Source: Niameybacter massiliensis
GTDB taxonomy: Bacteria; Bacillota; Clostridia; Lachnospirales; Cellulosilyticaceae
Direction: 5' to 3'
Assembly (NCBI RefSeq): GCF_001282685.1
Contig: NZ_LN875032.1
Coordinates: forward strand, 27,593-91,592
DNA: 64,000 nt
Shown here: positions 42,513-51,584 of the stretch, one piece after another
How the letters are laid out: each line of letters begins with the position of its first letter
Position numbering within the stretch: the first letter of the stretch is position 1
Notes under the pieces: generated by a model
What the model saw: only the letters and a program-made list of their open reading frames with translations
Told to the model about the DNA's origin: nothing
Databases searched by the model: none
Translations under genes and position numbers: made by a program

Positions 42513-43388
42513 TTAATCTAATGTACAAGCAAGTTTCACTGCACCTAAAAGACCTGCTGTGTTTCCGAGTTCTGCTTGTCTTAAGACTACATTTCTAAAA
42601 CTTGGCATGATATTAGTGTAAAGCATCTTCTCTAATTTTTCCACTACATATGTTTGAGCAAATACGCCTCCTCCTAAAACAATACATGGAGGATTAAAAA
42701 TATGAATCAAGCTAACAAGTCCATACATAATCTCTTTGATCCATTCATCAACAATCTGCTTAATAGGGTCTTCATCTAGTCTTTCAAATAATTTGCGTCC
42801 ATTAGTAATCGTAGGATCATACGCTTGTGCCTTCGCTACTAGAGCTGTTGTAGATGCATACTTCTCATAACATCCACTAAAATACTCCCCTTCTTTTCTA
42901 TCTTCTGGATGAACAATCATACTTCCAAATTCTCCTGCTGAAAACTCTGCACCTGTATAGATTTTTTTGTTGATAACAATTGCTCCACCTACCCCTGTTC
43001 CATAAGTCAAACATAGGAAATGATCATACCCCTGTCCTGCCCCAAATGCAGCTTCTCCTATTGCTGCTGCATTTACATCATTCTCTACTGCTACTGGTAC
43101 ATGAAAAGTGCCTTCTAATATCTCTTTCACCTTCATACCTGTATAACCCGGAATATTTTCATTAGCATATCTTATCATACCTTGTACCGAATCTACTTGC
43201 CCAGCTGTACTAATACCTATTCTATCAAATTCATCGTATTCTTTTAGTATAGAAATAGCCTTTGCTACCACAGCTTCCCCGCCTGCTTTAGCATTAGTTG
43301 GGTACTCTTTAATTTCACTCAGTTGATTATTCTCCCATACCCCTGCCTTAATCGAAGTTCCACCTATATCAAGTGCTACAATTCTCAT
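42513..43388 (-). CDS. ROK family kinase, probably N-acetylmannosamine kinase
   Basis: A 291-residue kinase. The ATP motif DIGGTSIKAGVW is at about 6-17, and the catalytic Asp is in VENDVNAAAIGEA near 102. The zinc region is reduced to FSGCYEKYAS rather than CxCGxxGC. ROK kinases in sialic acid loci phosphorylate ManNAc to ManNAc-6-P, which NanE epimerises. Clustering with nanE, nanA and YhcH supports that. Glucokinase activity is possible from fold alone. Confidence 0.83.
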   Translation of the reverse strand: MRIVALDIGGTSIKAGVWENNQLSEIKEYPTNAKAGGEAVVAKAISILKEYDEFDRIGISTAGQVDSVQGMIRYANENIPGYTGMKVKEILEGTFHVPVAVENDVNAAAIGEAAFGAGQGYDHFLCLTYGTGVGGAIVINKKIYTGAEFSAGEFGSMIVHPEDRKEGEYFSGCYEKYASTTALVAKAQAYDPTITNGRKLFERLDEDPIKQIVDEWIKEIMYGLVSLIHIFNPPCIVLGGGVFAQTYVVEKLEKMLYTNIMPSFRNVVLRQAELGNTAGLLGAVKLACTLD

Positions 43389-43396
43389 TTCTTCAC

Positions 43397-43840
43397 CTAC
43401 TTCTTAACTTTTACTACACATTTTTTAATTGCTGTATTAGATCCTACTTGAATACCTGGTTTATGTAATTCTTCTATCATACATACAATAAAGCGTCCTG
43501 GTCCAAGTATACATGAGCTTCCTGTGTTTGCCTTAAAGAATCCTATATCTTCTTTATAAGCTTCAACTTCTTCTATCCCCTCTGTAGCAACTTGAATCAT
43601 TTCCGTACCTACTAAGTCAATTTGAATATCCATATAATTCTTATGATATTCGAAGTTTAATTCTTCTGCCCCTTTTGTAGTTGCCTCCATTACATTAATA
43701 AAAACATTGTCACCATCTATATCCGTTCTTCCTAGTGGAAGACTATTTAGGTCATTACTTGCAATAAATTCTATTGCCTTATCCAAATGTTCACTTATTC
43801 CTTTGTAATTTACTATATTTGTTATTAAATCATAAATCAT
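43397..43840 (-). CDS. YhcH/YjgK/YiaL family protein (NanQ-type anomerase)
   Basis: A 147-residue beta-sandwich protein of the YhcH/EbgC family: NVFINVMEATTKGAEELNFEYHKNYMDIQIDLVGTEMI and the C-terminal FIVCMIEELHKPGIQV hold the metal-site His and Glu. Family members in sialic acid operons (NanQ/YhcH) speed anomer interconversion of sialic acid. GAGAGG lies nine bases before the ATG at 43840; the ATG at 43849 touches it. It sits between the ABC permease and the ROK kinase. Confidence 0.85.
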   Translation of the reverse strand: MIYDLITNIVNYKGISEHLDKAIEFIASNDLNSLPLGRTDIDGDNVFINVMEATTKGAEELNFEYHKNYMDIQIDLVGTEMIQVATEGIEEVEAYKEDIGFFKANTGSSCILGPGRFIVCMIEELHKPGIQVGSNTAIKKCVVKVKK

Positions 43841-43872
43841 TATGTTCATCCTCTCTATTCTATATATTTAAA

Positions 43873-43904
43873 AGGGGGCATTGCATAAAATATGCAAAAG
43901 CCCC
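43873..43904 (-). terminator. Intercistronic hairpin between permease and YhcH genes
   Basis: GGGGCTTTTGCATA pairs with TATGCAATGCCCC (one mismatch) on the minus strand, followed by T-rich sequence. It may lower expression of the enzymes relative to the transporter. Confidence 0.55.
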
Positions 43905-43922
43905 TTGATATTACTTACCCTA

Positions 43923-44795
43923 TCATCCTTTAACAGCTCCCATTGTAATACCTTGTGTAAAGTATTTTTGGAAACATACAAACATCAATACAATAGGTAT
44001 TGCAGCTAAAGTTGCTCCTGCCATAATTACACCATAGTTTGTTGCAAATTCTGCTTGAAGTGTTGCTACACCTAATGAAATTGTAAGTTTTGATCTTGTA
44101 TTTAACATAATGAGCTGCATAAAGTAGTCATTCCATGAAGTAATAAAAGTGAAAATTGCAAGTGCAGCTACCCCTGGTTTTACAATAGGTAAAACAATGT
44201 TAAAGAAGGTATGTAATTCACCACATCCATCTATTTTTGCTGCTTCTAAAAGTTCCCCAGGAATTGTTTCACTAAATTGCTTCATCAAGAATATCCCAAA
44301 TGGCCATCCTACCGCTGGTAAAATAACTGCTGCTAATGTGTTATGAAAGCCCAATGCATTAACCATTCGCACAAGTGGTACAAGTACAACTTGCTTTGGA
44401 AGAGCCATTGCAACTACAAACATTGCAAAGATAAATCTTTGTCCATAAAAGCGTTTTTTAGCTAATACATACCCTGCAAGTGCTGCCGTTAAGCATACTA
44501 AAATCATAGTTATTAATGAGATCCAAATACTATTTCCTAACCATTGAAGTGCTGGGTTTTTAAAAAGTTTTACAAAGTTCTCCATCGTTGGATTTAACGG
44601 GAACCATTCTGGTGGAATTTGTACCGTTACTTTTTGAGCTTTAAATGCTCCTGTTATAATCCAGTAAAAAGGAAATATAAAAATAAAAGTAAGTATATAT
44701 AAGAACGCCATTGAAATAACTCTGTATGGTGTTATTTTCTGTTCTCGTGTACTAAGTGCTTCTTCTTTTTCTCTAACTTTTTTTGCCAATTGCAT
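43923..44795 (-). CDS. Sugar ABC transporter permease (MalG type)
   Basis: A 290-residue permease with six membrane helices. The coupling motif EAAKIDGCGELHTFFNIVLPIVKPGVA near 200 is the EAA loop. It pairs with the 44813 gene product and the solute-binding lipoprotein. No ATPase is encoded, so the MsmX-type shared ATPase is expected elsewhere. Substrate is probably sialic acid, judged from the operon. Confidence 0.88.
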   Translation of the reverse strand: MQLAKKVREKEEALSTREQKITPYRVISMAFLYILTFIFIFPFYWIITGAFKAQKVTVQIPPEWFPLNPTMENFVKLFKNPALQWLGNSIWISLITMILVCLTAALAGYVLAKKRFYGQRFIFAMFVVAMALPKQVVLVPLVRMVNALGFHNTLAAVILPAVGWPFGIFLMKQFSETIPGELLEAAKIDGCGELHTFFNIVLPIVKPGVAALAIFTFITSWNDYFMQLIMLNTRSKLTISLGVATLQAEFATNYGVIMAGATLAAIPIVLMFVCFQKYFTQGITMGAVKG

Positions 44796-44812
44796 TAGAG
44801 TGCCCCTCCCTT

Positions 44813-45709
44813 CTAGTATTCTACATCGTTTCCGAGTACTTTGAACTGTGCAAAGCTAATGATACCGATAATGATTGCTAAGACTACTCCCATTGCGTTG
44901 GCATAGCCAAATTGAGTAAGCTTAAATGCTTTTTCATATACCAGATACATAATTGTGCTTGTCGAATAGTTCGGCCCCCCGGAAGTCAACAACTGAATCA
45001 ATGAGAAACATTGGAAGGAGTTAATTGTAGTAATAACCACTACATATAAAGTAGTCGGCATAAGACAAGGCCATTTTATCTTTCTAAAGATTTGCCAATT
45101 ATTACCCCCATCTACTTCTGCAGCTTCGATAAAAGATTGAGGTATATTACCAAGTGCTGCTACATAGAGGATAATAGGCTGCCCAACAGATGTAGTAAGT
45201 AAGATAATAATAATTGCCCATATAGCAAAACGTTTATCTCCTAACCACATAATAGGCTCATCAATGATACCGCCTGATTGTAAAACATAATTTAAAATAC
45301 CGTTAAGTGGATCGTAAATCCATTTCCATACTACAGTTACAGCAACGGTTCCTGTAACAACTGGTAAGTAGAATACACCTCTAAAGAAAGAGCGTACGCC
45401 TGCTTTCTTTTGATAAATAGTTACCGCTACAAATAAAGAAAAAATTACTACTACTGGCACAGAACCCAGTACAATAACTAATGTATTTCTCATAGACTTC
45501 CAAAAAATTTCATCTTGAAAAAGATTAATATAATTTTGGAGTCCTATAAAATTAAATTTCTTTAAAGTGTAGTCAAAGAAACTAGTAAAAATCCCTGATA
45601 ACATTGGATATACAACAAATGTAAAGAAAAACAATAATGCAGGTGCCAAGAAAAGATAAGAAACTATAGTTTCCCTAACACGAATCTTGGGTAGATTATG
45701 TTTATTCAT
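44813..45709 (-). CDS. Sugar ABC transporter permease (MalF type)
   Basis: A 298-residue permease with about six helices. The EAA-loop region is EAAEVDGGNNWQIFRKIKWPCLMPTT near 212. AGGAG precedes the ATG at 45709 by seven bases; the GTG at 45715 is too near. Works with the partner permease downstream and the binding protein upstream. Confidence 0.88.
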   Translation of the reverse strand: MNKHNLPKIRVRETIVSYLFLAPALLFFFTFVVYPMLSGIFTSFFDYTLKKFNFIGLQNYINLFQDEIFWKSMRNTLVIVLGSVPVVVIFSLFVAVTIYQKKAGVRSFFRGVFYLPVVTGTVAVTVVWKWIYDPLNGILNYVLQSGGIIDEPIMWLGDKRFAIWAIIIILLTTSVGQPIILYVAALGNIPQSFIEAAEVDGGNNWQIFRKIKWPCLMPTTLYVVVITTINSFQCFSLIQLLTSGGPNYSTSTIMYLVYEKAFKLTQFGYANAMGVVLAIIIGIISFAQFKVLGNDVEY

Positions 45710-45742
45710 AGTCACACTCCTATTCGGTGATTTTCCTTAATA

Positions 45743-45782
45743 GGCTGCCGTAAAATACTTAAATCTTATTTCACGACAGCCC
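45743..45782 (-). terminator. Hairpin between the binding-protein and permease genes
   Basis: GGCTGTCGTGAAATA pairs with TATTTTACGGCAGCC on the minus strand. Such hairpins after binding-protein genes often give partial termination or mRNA protection, leaving more binding protein than permease. Confidence 0.55.
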
Positions 45783-45796
45783 TTTAAACTTACTTA

Positions 45797-47167
45797 TTAT
45801 TGAGCATTTTGGATTGATTGGTTTGAGTAACTTACAAAGTCATTAAGAGCTGCTTCTGGAGTTTTATCTCCTGCAAGTACTGCTTGCATCATTGGGAACC
45901 AGTAAGTTCTCATTTCTGCAAAACCATCAATTGTGTTGTAATATGTGCCATAGTATTTTGTTAAATTAGCTAAGTAAGTCATGTTGTCATCACCTTCATA
46001 GAGGTTGCCATATGATCCACGAACTGGGAATGTTGCTGTTTGTTTAACATTTTTTGGTCCCCATGTTGGATCATTACAAATGAAATCAATAAGAAGTTTA
46101 GAAGCTTCGATTTTCGCTTCATCTCCATTATTAAAGATACAGAAACCATCGATAAGGTATTCAAGTTCTGGCTCTTGACCTGCTGGAGTTGGGAATGGAA
46201 CAAAGATTGGTTCAAAGTCCATATTTGCTTTGTTATTATTATAAACACCAGGACTGAAAAGAATAGTATGAGATACACGTCCTGATGTAAATTCTTCGAT
46301 AGATGCTGTACCATCAAGGGCACTACCATTTAGTAAGAGACCTGAATCTACTGCATCTTTAACAAATGCTAAAGCTTCAATACCACCCTCACTATTAATT
46401 GTGTACTCTGTAAGTGCATCATTTGTAATAGGTGTTCCTGCTAAGTTAGAAATAAATGCTCTAGGACCTTGGTCTCCACCTTGAGATACACAGTACACTA
46501 CTGCACCCTTTTCACCCTTTTCTTTAAGTGCTGCTAAAAGTGCTTTATATTCATCTACTGTCCAAGTTCTATCTCCTTCTAGGTTAATCATATCTAATAA
46601 TCCATGTTTTTCTAACATATCTTTATTAAACGCCATTAAGAAAGGAGCTGAAGAAATAGGATACATGAAATAATCATCTCCTACTTTTGAAGCATTAATA
46701 ATATTATCATTGTTTACGTCTTTTATAAATTCATCTGTGAACATACTATTTACGTCAGCTAACACACCATCTTTAGCGTAAGAAATGATTCGTCCTGGTG
46801 CATCAAAGAGTACATCACATACGGTACCACCTTGGATTGCATTCGTGATTTTTTCTGGACCAGATGCAAAATCAATCATTTCCATGTTTACTTTAATGTT
46901 TGGATATTTCTCATTGAACGCTTGGATAATACCTTCTTCATACTTTCCTGCTGTATCATCTATTGGTGCAAAGTTAGGGAAGTTCCACCATGTAATTTCT
47001 ACAGGCTCTTCTGTCTTTACTTCTTCCTTTTGTGAGGAATCCTTTTCTGATGAACTGCTTTGTGATTCATTATTTGCAGGTTTTGATGTCTCCGCTGCTG
47101 TTCCACATCCTACAAACGTTGTTAAAGAAACTGCTAATGTTAATAATAATGCGAAAGCTTTTTTCAT
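45797..47167 (-). CDS. Sugar-binding lipoprotein of the sialic acid ABC transporter
   Basis: A 456-residue solute-binding protein of the MalE-like family (SBP_bac_1 type). The lipobox TFVGC holds C21. A Ser/Glu/Lys-rich linker follows, then ITWWNFPNFAPIDD and FNEKYPNIKVNMEMIDF of the N-lobe. Its gene heads the transporter segment, after nanE. Sialic acid or a sialylated sugar as ligand is inferred from the neighbouring catabolic genes. Confidence 0.87.
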   Translation of the reverse strand: MKKAFALLLTLAVSLTTFVGCGTAAETSKPANNESQSSSSEKDSSQKEEVKTEEPVEITWWNFPNFAPIDDTAGKYEEGIIQAFNEKYPNIKVNMEMIDFASGPEKITNAIQGGTVCDVLFDAPGRIISYAKDGVLADVNSMFTDEFIKDVNNDNIINASKVGDDYFMYPISSAPFLMAFNKDMLEKHGLLDMINLEGDRTWTVDEYKALLAALKEKGEKGAVVYCVSQGGDQGPRAFISNLAGTPITNDALTEYTINSEGGIEALAFVKDAVDSGLLLNGSALDGTASIEEFTSGRVSHTILFSPGVYNNNKANMDFEPIFVPFPTPAGQEPELEYLIDGFCIFNNGDEAKIEASKLLIDFICNDPTWGPKNVKQTATFPVRGSYGNLYEGDDNMTYLANLTKYYGTYYNTIDGFAEMRTYWFPMMQAVLAGDKTPEAALNDFVSYSNQSIQNAQ

Positions 47168-47244
47168 AAATTTATCCCCCTTAGAATAAAATTCGTATAT
47201 TGATCACAGATTCAATCTGTTAGATCCTTTAGGCTAACTACTTA

Positions 47245-47928
47245 TTATTGCAATGCTTCTACGTAACGCTTTGTAATGTCCATTGGTCTTGTAATGGCTG
47301 TTCCCACAACCGCTGTTAAGGCTCCTGTATCAATAGCCTTTCTTAGATCTTCTGGGCACCAGATGCCCCCTTCTGCTATCACAGGCTTGCCACAGTCTCT
47401 AACTAATGACCCTATGAGATCAAAGTTAGGTAAAGTAGCTCCTTGTGTATAGTCTGTATATCCATGCATTGTTGTACCAATTAGGTCAAATCCTATCTCA
47501 GCTGCATGTATACCTTCTTCATATGTAGAACAATCCGCCATAAATAATTGGTCTGGATATTTTTCTCTGATTTCTTTGAAAGACTCCTCTAATGTCTTAC
47601 CATCAGGTCTTTCTCTTTTTGTTGCATCTATTGCAATGATGTCTACTCCACATTCTACTAATGCATCTACTTCCTTTATAGTAGGTGTGATGTACACGTT
47701 ACAATCTCCATATTGTTGTTTAATGATCCCTATAATAGGTAAATCGACTGTTTTTTTAATTTCTCTTATATCTTCAACTGTATTAGCGCGTATCCCTACA
47801 GCACCTCCCAGCTTAGCTGCATATGCCATTCTTCCCATAATATAAGAGCTATGTAATGGTTCATGTTCAAGTGCTTGACATGAAACAATAAGTCCACCTT
47901 TGACTTTATCTAGTACGGAGTGATCCAT
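47245..47928 (-). CDS. nanE: N-acetylmannosamine-6-phosphate 2-epimerase
   Basis: A 227-residue TIM-barrel enzyme that converts ManNAc-6-P to GlcNAc-6-[19 protein letters not shown] near the N-terminus, [10 protein letters not shown] with a catalytic Lys, [25 protein letters not shown] and [18 protein letters not shown] are family signatures. The first gene of the minus-strand operon with transporter, YhcH, kinase and RpiR. Confidence 0.93.
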   Translation of the reverse strand: MDHSVLDKVKGGLIVSCQALEHEPLHSSYIMGRMAYAAKLGGAVGIRANTVEDIREIKKTVDLPIIGIIKQQYGDCNVYITPTIKEVDALVECGVDIIAIDATKRERPDGKTLEESFKEIREKYPDQLFMADCSTYEEGIHAAEIGFDLIGTTMHGYTDYTQGATLPNFDLIGSLVRDCGKPVIAEGGIWCPEDLRKAIDTGALTAVVGTAITRPMDITKRYVEALQ

Positions 47929-47972
47929 AGGTTATCCCCCTTATTTAATATTTGTTTATATCTTCTGAATTT

Positions 47973-48000
47973 ATAATAACATAAAGAAAAATTTTTTCAA
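47973..48000 (-). promoter_or_regulatory. Promoter of the nanE operon
   Basis: TTGAAA (47995-48000), 16-base spacer, TATTAT (47973-47978) on the minus strand. Confidence 0.5.
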
Positions 48001-48150
48001 TAGTTTTTTGGAAATTTTTTTCATAAATTAAGCACTTTTTATTAATAACTTGTCTTTTTCATTTTAAATTTGTTTATATTACATATATAATGGATGATAT
48101 TTTTTTTATTCTTATTTTCTTAAAAAAATGAACAAAATTTTCTTTTTTTA

Positions 48151-48179
48151 TTGATTTCCTTTTTTAAGAGTGATACTAT
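48151..48179 (+). promoter_or_regulatory. Promoter of nanA
   Basis: TTGATT (48151-48156), 17-base spacer, TACTAT (48174-48179) with an upstream TG (extended -10). The 300-base gap between nanE and nanA holds this and the opposite promoter; the rest is AT-rich with nothing else recognised. Confidence 0.5.
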
Positions 48180-48228
48180 AGTAAAAAGTTATTTAATTAT
48201 TCATATAAATATCCTAGGAGGGTTTAAC

Positions 48229-49146
48229 ATGTCCAAATACGAAACTTCACGCTTTAGAAATGTCACAGTTGCACTTAATACACCATTTAATGCTTGTGGT
48301 GATATTGATTTAAAAGCGGCTAAAGCACTCACTCGCTACTATATTAATAAAGGTGTTAAGAGTCTTTATGTTTGTGGAAGTACTGGAGAAGGCTTCTTAC
48401 TTGATGATAATGAACGTAAACAAGTTGTTGAAGCTGTTACCGAAGAAGCTGGAAATGAAATGAACATTATCGTACATGTAGGCACACCATCTAGCAGACA
48501 CGCTGCTGAGCTTGCTAAACATGCTGAAAGTGCCGGTGCTGCTGCAACATCAGCTGTACCTTGCGTTTACTATAGACCAAGTGAAGAAAGCGTATATCGT
48601 CATTGGACAACAATTACAGAAGCTGCTGACCTTCCTTTCTTTATCTATAACATCCCTCAACTTACAGGTTTCAATCTCTCTATGACACTTTTCAATAGAA
48701 TGTTAGAAAACGAACGTGTTGCTGGGGTTAAAAATTCATCTGAACCTTGTCATGATATCCTTCGCTTCAAAGAAGCCGGCGGAAAAGACTTTATCGTTTT
48801 TAATGGTCCTGATGAACAATACTTAGCGGGTCGTCTTATGGGTGCTGATGCAGGTATCGGCGGTACATATGGTGCTATGCCAGAACTCTACTTAAAACTT
48901 GAAGATTTAATTAGACGTAATGAAATTGCTAAAGCACAAGTGCTTCAAAACAAAATCACTCATCTAATCTACCGTTTATGCAGTTTCCCATCTATGTATG
49001 GTGCTTGCAAAACAATTATTAGAATGGATGGTTGCAATATTGGTGACCCTAGACTTCCTTTCTTACCAGTTGATGAAAAAGATCCAGCCATCATTGCTCT
49101 TTTCAATGATATCAGAGCTACAATTGAAGAATGGAAAAATGTATAA
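48229..49146 (+). CDS. nanA: N-acetylneuraminate lyase
   Basis: A 305-residue class I aldolase of the DapA/NanA family. The carboxylate loop CGSTGEGFLL is at about 49-58, the catalytic Tyr is Y140 in FFIYNIP and the Schiff-base Lys is K168 in AGVKNSS. It splits sialic acid to ManNAc and pyruvate. AGGAGGG lies before the ATG at 48229; the open frame up to 48151 lies in the promoter. It is divergent from the nanE operon and ends in a terminator shared with the GDSL gene. A DapA-like role is less likely given the context. Confidence 0.87.
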   Translation: MSKYETSRFRNVTVALNTPFNACGDIDLKAAKALTRYYINKGVKSLYVCGSTGEGFLLDDNERKQVVEAVTEEAGNEMNIIVHVGTPSSRHAAELAKHAESAGAAATSAVPCVYYRPSEESVYRHWTTITEAADLPFFIYNIPQLTGFNLSMTLFNRMLENERVAGVKNSSEPCHDILRFKEAGGKDFIVFNGPDEQYLAGRLMGADAGIGGTYGAMPELYLKLEDLIRRNEIAKAQVLQNKITHLIYRLCSFPSMYGACKTIIRMDGCNIGDPRLPFLPVDEKDPAIIALFNDIRATIEEWKNV

Positions 49147-49166
49147 TCTATTCATTAGCCTAAAAT

Positions 49167-49202
49167 AAAAAGAGAACATTGCTCATGCAATGTTCTCTTT
49201 TT
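49167..49202. terminator. Bidirectional terminator between nanA and the GDSL gene
   Basis: AAAAAGAGAACATTGC pairs perfectly with GCAATGTTCTCTTTTT around TCAT. Confidence 0.9.
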
Positions 49203-49204
49203 AT

Positions 49205-50176
49205 TTATTGAATATTTTTAATTTCTTGGTATAAAGCTTCACCAATAATTTTGTGTGTAGCTGCTGTTGGATGCCATTCATCATAGAACATATAGCTCTC
49301 TACATTTTCTGTAACAGCCGGTAATACTTCTGGCCATGTTGGTTGTACTACATTAACGAACTCTGTAATACCATATTTATCTGTATTCGATACAATATCC
49401 TCTGTTGTTTTTGTGATATCATAAGTTGTAATATTTAAGCCTAATTCTGCTGAAAGTGTCTCTACAAGTTCTGGTAATTGTGCATTTACTGTTTTGGCAT
49501 AATCTTTAGCATATTCTTGACGTCCTTCTGTAATTTCATAAGGGATATATGCTGTATCAAAAGCATAAGGAATAAGGAAGTTTTTAGCACCTACTTCTGC
49601 TAAATTTCTTACTGCTGCTTCAATATTAGCCACAACTTGATTTCCAACACCTTCAACTGTTCCTTCTAAACTATAATCAACAAATTTGAAATAGTCATTA
49701 AGCCCACCAAAGATATAGAAAAGTGTAGTTCCATCTGCTTGTTCTCCATTTAAAGAAGCTGCATACTGTTCAATTTGTCCTAGTACACCTGTACCACCTT
49801 GACTATCCATCCATTCTGAATAATTTTCATAACCACTTGTTGCACCACCTACAGCATAGTTAGTAAGTGGTAAACCTGCTAAATCTGATGCCACTTCAAT
49901 AAATGTTTTTCCATTTGAATAACGATTTTCCCAGTAAAGATCACCTGGTTTAATAAAAGCCTTTTCTTCTGTGCCAGCTTCTACAATCGCTGTAGATACT
50001 CTATTAGCACCACCATTATCTGAAAAGCTATCTCCAAAAGCAACAATATTTGTAATGAATGTCTTGCTCCCTTCTTCAGCCCCTTCTGTTAATGGTGTAC
50101 TGCTACATCCTGCTACACCTAATAGCATTGTTCCTAAAAGTGTTCCTACTATTAATTTTTTTAATATTTTTTTCAT
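49205..50176 (-). CDS. GDSL (SGNH) esterase/lipase lipoprotein
   Basis: A 323-residue exported esterase. The lipobox GVAGC holds C24. The nucleophile is S50 in VAFGDSFSDNG, the block GGLND holds the oxyanion Asn near 158, and DEWHPTAATH near 299-308 gives the Asp and His. This is the GDSL family's PE-like lipase/acylhydrolase form. Its place beside sialic acid genes suggests a surface O-acetylesterase for acetylated sialic acids, but lipase activity is equally possible. It is monocistronic and convergent with nanA. Confidence 0.85.
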   Translation of the reverse strand: MKKILKKLIVGTLLGTMLLGVAGCSSTPLTEGAEEGSKTFITNIVAFGDSFSDNGGANRVSTAIVEAGTEEKAFIKPGDLYWENRYSNGKTFIEVASDLAGLPLTNYAVGGATSGYENYSEWMDSQGGTGVLGQIEQYAASLNGEQADGTTLFYIFGGLNDYFKFVDYSLEGTVEGVGNQVVANIEAAVRNLAEVGAKNFLIPYAFDTAYIPYEITEGRQEYAKDYAKTVNAQLPELVETLSAELGLNITTYDITKTTEDIVSNTDKYGITEFVNVVQPTWPEVLPAVTENVESYMFYDEWHPTAATHKIIGEALYQEIKNIQ

Positions 50177-50332
50177 AGTTACTCCTACAATTTTTATATT
50201 TTTAACACAATATAAATTATAAACACAAATACATAAAATTATAATTGTAAATTATACACAACAGAATCTTTACATTCTAACAATGAATTCAGTTTTTAAT
50301 ACTTATTATTAATTGATTTATGTACTACCTAC

Positions 50333-50364
50333 TAAAAGGAGGCACTATACATGCCTCCTTTTTT
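50333..50364. terminator. Terminator after the TagO-like gene
   Basis: AAAAGGAGGCA pairs with TGCCTCCTTTT around CTATACA; T-rich on both sides. Confidence 0.8.
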
Positions 50365-50395
50365 ATTTAATTTATTATTATTAAGTTTAGATATC

Positions 50396-51355
50396 TTAAA
50401 TTTTTAACATAAATAGTATAATTGCACTTAAATTAAGGCACATACTTACTAAGTATAGAACCTGGACTGCCTGCTTTTGTGTTAAACCATTTTGTACAAG
50501 TCTAAAATGTACTTGACTTGTATCCCCTACATAAAGTGGTTTACCTTGTTTCATTCTCATATACATAACATACAAATTATCAAATATAGGTAGCCCAAGT
50601 GCTAATATTGGTATGAATATAGATATAATTGTTGCCTGCTTAAAAGCTCCATCTAATGAGATAATAGCAAGCATAAAGCCTAAAAACGTAGCACCTGCAT
50701 CTCCCATTAAAATTTTTGCAGGAAATTTATTATATCTTACATATCCTAGGCATACACCTACTAGTATAATCCCCATAAGTGCAGCATTTGCATTACCCTT
50801 ACCGCATGCTACTATAAATAATGTAAAGGCTGAGATACAAGATACGCCTCCTGCCAATCCATCCATCCCATCCGTAAAATTAATAACCGTTGTTACCCCA
50901 AAGACCCATACTACTGTCAAGATTGCTTGTAGCATTGTAGGTAGCAAAATATATCCCCCATTAAAAGGATTTGTAAAACCTATAAATTGAACGCCTCCTG
51001 CATATACAAGTATGCAAGCAAGCACCTGTATCATCATTTTAGGCCAAGCCTTCAGATCCCCTCCACGAATTTTAACCCAATCATCTATCATTCCTACTAA
51101 AAAAATCAGACAGCTACTAATAAATATCCACATTGTTTTTGTAGTAAGTTCTTTACTAAACAAGAAGTATACAATCCAAAACACTGTAAAAATACCTACT
51201 GCTGCTAGGTACGGTTTTGCCTCTTTATGGATTTTTCTTGTATTCTCTTGTTTTGGTTTCTCCACATAATCAATTTTATAAGCAATCTTTCTAAGTTCTG
51301 GCGTGATTACCAACATAATGGCTAATGATAGTAAAAACGCAAATGCATATACCAT
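50396..51355 (-). CDS. Undecaprenyl-phosphate GlcNAc-1-phosphate transferase (TagO/WecA-like)
   Basis: A 319-residue integral membrane enzyme with about ten helices. FLVGMIDDW (about 85-93) is the Mg2+ binding motif, NFTDGMDGLAGG (about 159-170), MGDAGATFLG (about 217-226) and the His-bearing HFRL complete the polyprenyl-phosphate N-acetylhexosamine transferase set. It begins lipid-linked polymer synthesis (teichoic acid or surface sugar). No other wall polymer genes are adjacent. GGGGGA precedes the ATG. Confidence 0.9.
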   Translation of the reverse strand: MVYAFAFLLSLAIMLVITPELRKIAYKIDYVEKPKQENTRKIHKEAKPYLAAVGIFTVFWIVYFLFSKELTTKTMWIFISSCLIFLVGMIDDWVKIRGGDLKAWPKMMIQVLACILVYAGGVQFIGFTNPFNGGYILLPTMLQAILTVVWVFGVTTVINFTDGMDGLAGGVSCISAFTLFIVACGKGNANAALMGIILVGVCLGYVRYNKFPAKILMGDAGATFLGFMLAIISLDGAFKQATIISIFIPILALGLPIFDNLYVMYMRMKQGKPLYVGDTSQVHFRLVQNGLTQKQAVQVLYLVSMCLNLSAIILFMLKI

Positions 51356-51584
51356 AGCTTTTCCCCCTAAGGCTTCAACAGTTTCACTACAATTTTTAAT
51401 AATATATTACCCTCTAACATTTTTCAATATATTTTATATAAAATTTTATAAATTTTAGAAAATATATTCCTCTTATTATTTTTACTTAAATTTTTACATT
51501 TATTATATAAGATATTCCATTCCTATTTTATTTTTATACCCTATAATAATCTTATACTATTACATCGTTTAAAGGAGAAGTATT

